A stretch of DNA of 12,605 nt from an uncultured Burkholderiales bacterium (GTDB lineage: Bacteria; Pseudomonadota; Gammaproteobacteria; Burkholderiales; Burkholderiaceae_C), in contig CAIYFE010000364.1 of NCBI GenBank assembly GCA_903925445.1, positions 1-12,605 on the forward strand, in the 5' to 3' direction. The notes under the pieces are model-generated. The model ran no database searches. It was not told the origin of the DNA and saw nothing but the letters and a program-made list of their open reading frames with translations. Position 1 is the first letter of the stretch. Each line of letters opens with the position of its first letter. A program made the translations under genes and the position numbers. Below, piece after piece: positions 7,001 through 12,605 of the stretch.

Positions 7001-9725
7001 GGTGGCGCAAACGGGCAGCGCTTACGCGCTGGGTCAAGACGCGATCCAAATCATCAATGCCAAAGAGCACAACCTGAAAAACTTGAGCGTCAACATTCCA
7101 CGCGGCAAGTTCAATGTCATCACGGGCGTTTCGGGCTCGGGCAAGTCCACCTTGGCGTTTGATATTTTGTTCAACGAAGGGCAGCGTCGGTATTTGGAGA
7201 GCCTCAATGCCTATGCGCGCAGCATCGTGCAGCCCGCAGGTCGTCCCGAAGTGGACGCGGTGTACGGCATTCCGCCAACGGTTGCGATTGAGCAGCGATT
7301 GAGCCGAGGCGGGCGCAAGTCCACCGTGGGCACGACCACCGAGGTGTGGCATTTCTTGCGCTTGTTGTTCGTCAAGTTGGGCACGCAACATTGCATCCAT
7401 GACGGCGCAGCGGTGCAGCCACAAACCTTGGAGAGCATTGCGGCGCAGTTGATGCGCGAGTTCAAAGGCACACACATTGGGTTGCTCAGTCCTTTGGTGA
7501 TTCACCGCAAAGGCGTCTACACCGAGTTGGCCGATTGGGCGCGCCCGCGCGGCTACACGCATTTGCGCGTGGATGGACATTTTTTGCCGACGACGGGTTT
7601 TCCGCGTCTGGATCGATTCAAAGAACACACCATCGAATTGCCGGTGGCCAGCCTGGATGTCTCGCCCGACAACGAAGCCTTGTTGCGCCACGTGTTGGCC
7701 AAAGCGCTGGAGCACGGCAAAGGGGTTGTGCATGTGTTGAGCCAACTCGACGGACTGCGCGAAGCCATGCTCAGTGGTGAATCCACCTCCGCCATTGGTC
7801 GCTTGGATGTGTATTCGACCTTGCGTGCTTGCCCTGTGTGCGCCACGTCTTACACCGAACTCGATCCGCGTTTGTTTTCGTACAACAGCAAACACGGCTG
7901 GTGCCCAGACTGCGTGGGCACGGGCATTCAGTTGAACAAAGAGCAGCGCAAAGTGTTGGATGACTCGGTGCGCGACGACAAGGAAAAAGGACGCGAGCAA
8001 ACCTTTGCTGAAGTGGAGGTGGAAGATTTGGCCGACACCGCCTGCCCCACTTGCGCAGGAACGCGGCTCAATCCCACCGCCAGAGCGGTCAAATTTGCTG
8101 GCGTTGGCATCACCGACATTGCGCGCTTGAGCGTGACGCAAATTCGCCAATGGGTGGAGACCTTGAGTTTGAGCGGACGCCACGCCGACATCGCGCGTGA
8201 CTTGTTGCCTGAAATCAAAAGTCGCTTGGAATTTTTAGAGCAAGTGGGCCTGAACTACCTCACGCTGGATCGTGGAGCCCCCACCTTGAGCGGTGGCGAA
8301 GCGCAGCGCATTCGCTTGGCGGCGCAGTTGGGCAGCAATTTGCAAGGCGTTTGCTATGTGCTGGACGAGCCCACGATTGGGTTGCATGCGCGAGACAACC
8401 AAATTTTGTTGAACGCCTTGCATTTGTTGAGCGACAAAGGCAACACCTTGGTGGTGGTCGAGCACGACGAGGACACCATTCGTCGAGCCGATCACATCAT
8501 TGACATTGGCCCCAGCGCAGGCAAGCGTGGGGGGCGTTTGGTGGGCGAAGGCTCGGTGTCAGACATCACCGACCAAGCCGATTCTCAAACCGGACGGTAT
8601 TTGTTGCACGCCATGCGTCACCCCTTGCAAGCGCGCCGACCCATGGCAGCGGTTGCGTCGGATGATGCTTGCTTGCGCTTGGAAGGTGCTTCTTTGCACA
8701 ACTTGAGCGATGTCAGCGTTGACATTCCCCTCAAGCGCTTGGTGGCCGTGACGGGGGTGTCGGGTTCGGGCAAATCCACCTTGGCGCGCGATGTGTTGTT
8801 GCACAACGTGGCGGCCATCGTTCAACAACGCTCAACCCAAGCTGGGCGCAAAGACGATGAAGCAGGCAAACACCCTGCTTGGGTGGGCTGCAAAGGCTTG
8901 GATGGTTACCATTCCATCGACCGCGTGTTGGAAGTAGACCAAACGCCGATTGGTAAAACACCGCGCAGTTGCCCCGCAACCTACATTGGGTTTTGGGACA
9001 CCATCCGCAAACTTTTTGCGGAAACCTTGGAAGCCAAAGCGCGTGGCTACGGACCGGGTCGATTCAGTTTCAACACGGGCGAAGGCCGTTGTCACACCTG
9101 CGAAGGCCAGGGCTTGCGCACGATTGAAATGAGTTTCTTGCCCGATGTGAAAGTCCCTTGCGAAAGCTGCCACGGCGCGCGCTTCAACCCAGAAACTTTG
9201 GCGGTGAGCTGGCGCGGAAAAAGCATTGGCGATGTGTTGCAAATGGAAGTGGACGAAGCGGTCGATTTCTTCGCCACCATGCCCAACATCAGCCACCCGC
9301 TGCAATTGCTCAAGGATGTGGGTTTGGGGTATTTGACGCTGGGTCAGCCTTCACCTACTTTGAGTGGGGGCGAGGCGCAGCGCATCAAATTGGTCACGGA
9401 GTTGAGCAAGGTGCGCGATGACGTCACGCGCCGTGGCAACAAAACACCGCACACCTTGTATGTGTTGGACGAACCCACGGTGGGGCTGCACATGGCCGAT
9501 GTGGACAAGTTGATCCGCGTGCTGCATCGCTTGGTCGATGCGGGTCACAGCGTGGTGGTGATTGAGCACGATTTGGATGTGATTGCCGAAGCCGACTGGA
9601 TCATCGATTTGGGCCCCGAAGGTGGCAATGGCGGCGGGTTGGTGGTGGCCGCGGACACCCCCGAAGGTGTGGTGGCTTCAGGCACGCACACCGGGATCGC
9701 TTTGGCTTCGGTGTTGGCGCGCTAA
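4011..9725 (+). CDS. uvrA: Tandem (double) UvrA-family excinuclease ATPase, 1904 residues
   Basis: UvrA dimers locate bulky DNA lesions and load UvrB in nucleotide excision repair; a normal UvrA has about 940 residues. This protein is two UvrA halves end to end, with four ABC ATPase modules. Half 1 has Walker A GPSGSGKSS (32-40), C253/S256 and C277/C280, C395/C398, signature LSGGEVQR (509-516) and Walker B LDEPS (534-538). It then has a second Walker A from G661, a zinc module C760/C763-C783/C786, LSGGEAQR (859-866) and DEP (897-899). A variable linker (~980-1010) follows. Half 2 has Walker A from G1039, C1274/C1277-C1298/C1301, C1345/C1348, LSGGEAQR (from 1426), LDEP (1451-1454), Walker A from G1582, C1694/C1697-C1717/C1720, LSGGEAQR (from 1784) and DEP (1820-1822). 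UvrB-binding-domain equivalents are ~118-245 and ~1125-1270. Half 1 lacks one zinc cysteine; half 2 has a shortened insertion domain. The frame is intact throughout. The family is certain. Whether it does repair, tolerance or another DNA task is unknown, and an ordinary uvrA elsewhere in the genome is likely. Confidence 0.95.
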   Translation: MSGSIRIRGARQHNLKNLDLDIRTGELTVVTGPSGSGKSSLVFDTLYAEGQRRYVETFSAYARQFLDRMDRPAVDKVEGVPPAIAIDQTNPVRSSRSTVGTMTELNDHLKLFIARAGQLFDKQTGQLVQHDTPQTLLSALKTRCEATSPDMRLVVTFPVELPANTSAQEVEQWLSASGFTRVQAEREVATPTGPRKVLDVVADRFKWSSAEPARVMEAIELALKRGSGRMNVYASESADAEPALWRFSTGLHCADSDLRYSDPIPSMFSFNSAVGACDTCRGFGRVIGVDYGLVIPNDKLTLRAGAIKTIQTPAWKECQDDLMRHAEAEGIPRDTPWYKLTEAQKNWVIEGSALWKGKWNQQWYGIKRFFEYLESKSYKMHIRVLLSKYRSYTPCGVCAGARLKTESLLWRIGNAEQANAVLAPAKRFMPQGVAWSREQLQAMPGLCLHDLMLLPISKLSQFFNALHIEPTGADAQALVLLTDEIRTRLKYLNDVGIGYLTLDRQSRTLSGGEVQRINLTTALGTSLVNTLFVLDEPSIGLHPRDMNRINQAMLRLRDAGNTLVVVEHDPAVMLCANRILDMGPGPGVRGGQIVFDGTPDDLRTADTLTGAYLGARKTIGLGFKRAVTDNTPRLILEGAREHNLKHLNIEFPLQRLVCVTGVSGSGKSSLIQDVLTPALMRHFGRATETPGAHDRLLGADHLSDVVFVDQSPIGKTARSNPVSYVGAWDAIREIFAVQAMSQQRGYTASKFSFNSGDGRCPTCGGSGFEHVEMQFLSDVYLRCQDCNGQRYRPEILEIKVDRTAAQMGRRLLNVAEVLDLTVGEAVELFANDRDVMRALQPIVDVGLDYVKLGQPVPTLSGGEAQRLKLAGFLAEAAKSKTSSKQSLAKKGVLFLFDEPTTGLHFDDIAKLMRAMRRLLEDGNSLVVIEHNLDVIRASDWLIDLGPEGGDEGGYLVAEGTPEDVRNHPTSHTGQALRDYALAMDTHYAVAAPREGLPVAQTGSAYALGQDAIQIINAKEHNLKNLSVNIPRGKFNVITGVSGSGKSTLAFDILFNEGQRRYLESLNAYARSIVQPAGRPEVDAVYGIPPTVAIEQRLSRGGRKSTVGTTTEVWHFLRLLFVKLGTQHCIHDGAAVQPQTLESIAAQLMREFKGTHIGLLSPLVIHRKGVYTELADWARPRGYTHLRVDGHFLPTTGFPRLDRFKEHTIELPVASLDVSPDNEALLRHVLAKALEHGKGVVHVLSQLDGLREAMLSGESTSAIGRLDVYSTLRACPVCATSYTELDPRLFSYNSKHGWCPDCVGTGIQLNKEQRKVLDDSVRDDKEKGREQTFAEVEVEDLADTACPTCAGTRLNPTARAVKFAGVGITDIARLSVTQIRQWVETLSLSGRHADIARDLLPEIKSRLEFLEQVGLNYLTLDRGAPTLSGGEAQRIRLAAQLGSNLQGVCYVLDEPTIGLHARDNQILLNALHLLSDKGNTLVVVEHDEDTIRRADHIIDIGPSAGKRGGRLVGEGSVSDITDQADSQTGRYLLHAMRHPLQARRPMAAVASDDACLRLEGASLHNLSDVSVDIPLKRLVAVTGVSGSGKSTLARDVLLHNVAAIVQQRSTQAGRKDDEAGKHPAWVGCKGLDGYHSIDRVLEVDQTPIGKTPRSCPATYIGFWDTIRKLFAETLEAKARGYGPGRFSFNTGEGRCHTCEGQGLRTIEMSFLPDVKVPCESCHGARFNPETLAVSWRGKSIGDVLQMEVDEAVDFFATMPNISHPLQLLKDVGLGYLTLGQPSPTLSGGEAQRIKLVTELSKVRDDVTRRGNKTPHTLYVLDEPTVGLHMADVDKLIRVLHRLVDAGHSVVVIEHDLDVIAEADWIIDLGPEGGNGGGLVVAADTPEGVVASGTHTGIALASVLAR

Positions 9726-9729
9726 GCAC

Positions 9730-11361
9730 TCAACCTGCCGAAGACAGCGCCAAACCGGCGTGTTCTCGCAAGGGGTGGAAGTGGATTTTTGGGAAACGCT
9801 CTTGCGCCAATCGCACGTCATAAGGTGATGTGCACAAGTAAGCCAAGGTGTTGGCCGCGTCCAAAGCCATGCGCTGGGGGTAAGCGTTGGTGAATTCGCG
9901 CAACTCTGCCGCCGAGTCGGCGGTGATCCAACGTGCGCCTGTGTATTGGCAACTCTCTAAACGCACATCGCAGTCGTATTCGGCTTTCAAGCGGTGCTGC
10001 ACCACCTCGAACTGCAACTGCCCGACCGCACCCAACAGCATGGCGCCACCGGCTTCGGGTTTGAACACCTGAATGGCGCCTTCTTCCCCGAGCTGATCCA
10101 GGCCTTGTTGCAGCTGTTTGGTGCGCAGCGGGTTTTTCAAAATCACGGTCATGAACAACTCGGGTGCAAAAAATGGCAGCCCGGTGAATTGCAAGTTGGC
10201 GCCATCGGTGATGGTGTCGCCCAATTGCACACCGCCGTGGGTGGTAAAGCCAATGATGTCGCCTGCATACGCTTCGTCCACGGCTTCGCGGCGTTGGCTC
10301 AAAAACGTCACCACCGAAGTGGGGCGCAGTTCTTTGGCGGTGCGTTGCACTTTGAGCTTCATGCCAGGTTTGTATTGACCCGAAGCCACACGCACAAAAG
10401 CAATGCGATCGCGGTGGTTGGCGTCCATGTTGGCTTGCACTTTGAACACCACGCCAGAAAAACCTTCGTCTTGCGGTTTGATGGTTTTTTCTTGCACTTG
10501 TTTGTTCACCACCAAGTGGCTCAGGCGAGGGCGGGGCGAAGGTGCCAGATCGACCAGCGCATCCAGCACTTCCATCACGCCAAAATTGTTCACGCCTGAG
10601 CCAAAAAACACGGGGGTTTGTCGGCCGGCCAAGAAGGCTTCTTTGTCAAAAGCGGGAGACGCACCCGTGGCCAGCTCCATGCTGTCCATCGCGCTGGCCC
10701 AGTCGTTGGCAAAACGCTCGGCGAGCTGGCTTTGTTCGCTCAGGGGCAGGGTTTCGAAATCTTGGGGGCGGCGTTCGCTGCCGGACTCAAACACCGTCAT
10801 GGCTTGCGTGCGCAAATTGATGATGCCGCCAAAAGATTTGCCTTGTCCCACAGGCCAAGTCATGGGCACGCACGGCATGCCCAATTCGCGTTCAACCTCG
10901 TCCAAGATGTCCAGCGGATCACGCACTTCGCGGTCCATTTTGTTGACAAAAGTGATGATGGGCGTATCGCGTTGACGGCACACCTCGATCAAACGCCGGG
11001 TTTGGGCTTCCACACCGTTGGCGGCATCAATCACCATCAAGGCCGAATCGACGGCGGTCAGCACGCGGTAGGTGTCTTCAGAAAAGTCTTTGTGGCCAGG
11101 GGTATCCAACAAGTTGATGACGTGCTCGCGGTAGAGCATTTGCATCACCGACGAAGCCACCGAAATGCCGCGTTGCTTTTCGATTTCCATCCAGTCTGAG
11201 GTGGCGTGACGGCTGGCTTTGCGCGCTTTGACCGACCCCGCAATTTGAATCGCGCCAGAAAACAGCAACAGTTTTTCAGTCAGCGTGGTTTTACCCGCGT
11301 CAGGGTGAGAAATGATGGCAAAAGTGCGACGACGGCGCACTTCGTTCAGAAATTGGCTCAT
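9730..11361 (-). CDS. prfC: Peptide chain release factor 3 (RF3), translational GTPase
   Basis: RF3 is a cytoplasmic class II release factor: its GTP form removes RF1 or RF2 from the ribosome after peptide release. The 543-residue product is close to the family length (E. coli 529). It starts MSQFLNEVRRRRTFAIISHP. GTPase motifs are the P-loop SHPDAGKTT (18-26), EKQRGISV with the switch I threonine replaced as is usual in this branch, LLDTPGHKDFSEDTYR (G3) and TFVNKMDRE (G4). Later RF3 blocks include PVFFGSGVNNFG, FKVQANMDANHRDRIAFVR, GDIIGFTTHGGVQLGD, FFAPELF, LGAVGQLQFEVV and LAYLCTSPYDVRLAQERFP, ending in a short Ala/Gly/Ser tail after REHA. The ATG at 11361 is chosen because homology starts there. 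No purine-rich ribosome site precedes it; the bases before it read CCTCCC, and a 6-bp hairpin lies just upstream. The gene ends 4 bp from the end of the convergent uvrA gene and follows the histidine kinase gene by 59 bp. Confidence 0.97.
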   Translation of the reverse strand: MSQFLNEVRRRRTFAIISHPDAGKTTLTEKLLLFSGAIQIAGSVKARKASRHATSDWMEIEKQRGISVASSVMQMLYREHVINLLDTPGHKDFSEDTYRVLTAVDSALMVIDAANGVEAQTRRLIEVCRQRDTPIITFVNKMDREVRDPLDILDEVERELGMPCVPMTWPVGQGKSFGGIINLRTQAMTVFESGSERRPQDFETLPLSEQSQLAERFANDWASAMDSMELATGASPAFDKEAFLAGRQTPVFFGSGVNNFGVMEVLDALVDLAPSPRPRLSHLVVNKQVQEKTIKPQDEGFSGVVFKVQANMDANHRDRIAFVRVASGQYKPGMKLKVQRTAKELRPTSVVTFLSQRREAVDEAYAGDIIGFTTHGGVQLGDTITDGANLQFTGLPFFAPELFMTVILKNPLRTKQLQQGLDQLGEEGAIQVFKPEAGGAMLLGAVGQLQFEVVQHRLKAEYDCDVRLESCQYTGARWITADSAAELREFTNAYPQRMALDAANTLAYLCTSPYDVRLAQERFPKIHFHPLREHAGLALSSAG

Positions 11362-11372
11362 GGGAGGACTTC

Positions 11373-11387
11373 GCTGCCCAAGGCAGC
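11373..11387 (-). repeat. GC-rich hairpin in the prfC leader
   Basis: On the minus strand, GCTGCC-TTG-GGCAGC forms a perfect 6-bp GC-rich stem with a 3-base loop, 11 bases before the prfC ATG. No T-run follows it, so it is not an intrinsic terminator for the upstream kinase gene. Its closeness to a start codon without a visible Shine-Dalgarno site suggests a possible role in initiation or mRNA structure; this is inference. Confidence 0.45.
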
Positions 11388-11420
11388 AGGTCAAAGGGCG
11401 AAATCATACCTGCGCGCGCC

Positions 11421-12605
11421 TCAGGCCGCGATGCTGTGTCGGGCGTGTCGCAAAATGGCGTGAATCAAGGCAACGCGTTCAAACGGTTTGGGCAGCACTT
11501 CGATCATGCCCACCGCAAGGCATTCGTTGACCGCGTCTTCGGCCACGTTGGCGGTGAGCGCAATCACGGGCACGTTGCTGTAGGGCGGCTTGCTGTGTTG
11601 GCGGATGTGGCGAACCACTTCCGTGCCCGAGAGGTCCGGCATGATCAAGTCCATGAGCACCAAGTCGTACACCGTGTGCTGCATTTTTTCGATGGCTTGC
11701 GTGCCGTTGCTGGCTTCTTCAATCACCGCGTGGGGCAAGCTGCGTTGGATGGTTGCGCTGGCGACCAAGCGGTTGGTGGCGTGGTCGTCGACGATCAAAA
11801 GCTTGAGTTTGGCGTCGTGAGAAATTTGTTCAGCATTCAATTGAAGGCTTGGCGCTTGCGCCAATTCGATGGGAATGCGAACCGTGAATTGACTGCCCTT
11901 GTTCAGTTCGCTCTTGACTTCAATCAACCCGCCATGCGATTGCACCAAGCTGCGCGTGATGGCCAATCCCAAACCGTTGCCGTGCAACGCGTGTCCCGAG
12001 CGCAAATGGTTGCTGCTGTATTCCAGTTGGACAAACGGCTCAAAAATGACATCCCAAGCCGCTTCAGGAATGCCCGTGCCGCTGTCTTGCACGGCGATGC
12101 ACAAGTTGCCCGTGCTTTTTTGCAAAGGCTCAAACCATGCCCGCATCAGCACGTGGCCATTGGGTGTGAATTTCAGGGCGTTGCCCAGCAAATTCAAAAT
12201 GATTTGCGCCAAGCGGTGGCTGTCCAACACCGCCCATTCGGGCAGACTGGCATCCAATGACAGTCGGTAATCCAAGGGCAAGCCCAAAGCACGTGGCGCC
12301 AAAGTTTGGTGCGTTGTGGCCAAGGTTTCTCGCAAGTTGACGGTTTGTGGGTTGAGCACCAACTTGCCTTGTTGTATTTGAGAGAAGTCCAACAAATCGT
12401 TGATGACCGTGACCAAATGTGCCGCTGAATTTTTGGCGCCTTGAACGTATTCAGAAGTTTTGTCGGTCAATGACGACTCCATGCTGATGAGCCCCAAATA
12501 GCCCATGACCGCATTGAGCGGTGTGCGCATTTCATGGCTGACCATGGCCACAAAGGCGTCTTTGTGTTTGTTGGCGATGTGCAACCGTTTGGATAGTTTT
12601 TCCAA
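11421..12605 (-). CDS. Hybrid sensor histidine kinase with C-terminal receiver domain, 5' part outside window
   Basis: The visible 394 residues are the C-terminal part of a hybrid two-component kinase. It autophosphorylates on histidine and passes the phosphate to its own receiver, probably then to a separate phosphotransfer protein. In order: HisKA domain with H-box SHEMRTPLN (His at visible residue 24); HATPase domain with N-box NLLGNALKF (Asn ~142), DSGTGIP, IFEPFVQLE and GNGLGLAI (~207); and a receiver domain with the acidic pair D273/D274 (LLIVDDH), phospho-acceptor D319 (LMDLIMP), T351 (ALTAN) and K373 (LPKPF). All catalytic residues are present. The protein ends 20-odd residues after the receiver, with no phosphotransfer domain and no DNA-binding domain. 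The first visible codon is TTG (Leu), almost certainly internal, so any sensor and membrane segments lie beyond the right edge. The signal is unknown. It is followed by prfC in the same direction after 59 bp. Confidence 0.93.
   Translation of the reverse strand: MEKLSKRLHIANKHKDAFVAMVSHEMRTPLNAVMGYLGLISMESSLTDKTSEYVQGAKNSAAHLVTVINDLLDFSQIQQGKLVLNPQTVNLRETLATTHQTLAPRALGLPLDYRLSLDASLPEWAVLDSHRLAQIILNLLGNALKFTPNGHVLMRAWFEPLQKSTGNLCIAVQDSGTGIPEAAWDVIFEPFVQLEYSSNHLRSGHALHGNGLGLAITRSLVQSHGGLIEVKSELNKGSQFTVRIPIELAQAPSLQLNAEQISHDAKLKLLIVDDHATNRLVASATIQRSLPHAVIEEASNGTQAIEKMQHTVYDLVLMDLIMPDLSGTEVVRHIRQHSKPPYSNVPVIALTANVAEDAVNECLAVGMIEVLPKPFERVALIHAILRHARHSIAA

Noticed and set aside
4752..8183. Long open frames on the minus strand opposite uvrA (450-467 codons)
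   Set aside because: They lie wholly antisense to a conserved protein, have compositions dominated by Gln, His, Ala and Arg typical of reverse-frame shadows, and contain no recognisable domain.
9748..9760. Terminator for the uvrA gene just after its stop (CGCC-N5-GGCG)
   Set aside because: The stem is only 4 bp, has no T-run and lies inside the prfC coding sequence.
11362..11394. In-frame TTG start 11 codons upstream of prfC
   Set aside because: The extra residues (MTCCLGQRSPP) are unlike RF3 N-termini and the codons run through the leader hairpin. It cannot be wholly excluded because the ATG lacks a ribosome site.
11403..11431. Promoter for prfC (TATGAT on the minus strand at 11408-11403)
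   Set aside because: The -10 is good, but no acceptable -35 or extended -10 accompanies it; it is too weak to list as a feature.

Overview
The window looks like chromosomal core sequence from a betaproteobacterium, probably order Burkholderiales and plausibly Comamonadaceae. This is inferred from moderately high GC, codon use and protein resemblance, and not from any search. It contains no RNA gene, CRISPR array, insertion sequence or phage gene that I can see. Six protein genes fill almost all of it.

Left block (minus strand, 1-1977): a two-gene operon of a DUF485 small membrane protein (YjcH-like) followed by an ActP-type cation/acetate symporter. The two overlap by four bases (ATGA), and the symporter runs off the left edge. 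The symporter carries an alanine-rich insert of about 40 residues. The operon leader holds a hairpin plus T-run that looks like an intrinsic terminator or attenuator.

Divergent gap (1978-2262): this holds the leader signals of both neighbours, including a set of GACGC/GCGTC inverted repeats in front of the plus-strand gene.

Middle (plus strand, 2263-9725): an MFS transporter of the metabolite:H+ symporter (MHS) type with an unusual 120-residue loop between TM9 and TM10. After 53 bp comes a 1904-residue 'double UvrA', that is, two complete UvrA-like halves in one polypeptide with four ABC ATPase modules. The halves have diverged in a complementary way. Half 1 has lost one zinc cysteine but kept the DRFK motif and a full insertion domain. 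Half 2 has all its zinc cysteines but a very short insertion domain and no DRFK motif. This is the most interesting object in the window.

Right block (minus strand, 9730-12605): prfC (peptide chain release factor 3) lies tail to tail with the uvrA gene, only 4 bp apart. Upstream of it in the same direction is the 3' part of a hybrid histidine kinase (HisKA, HATPase, receiver), cut by the right edge. The left block and the MHS transporter are carbon-substrate uptake functions. The double UvrA is a DNA-damage or DNA-binding ATPase. RF3 and the kinase are housekeeping and signalling genes. There is no sign that the six genes form one system.
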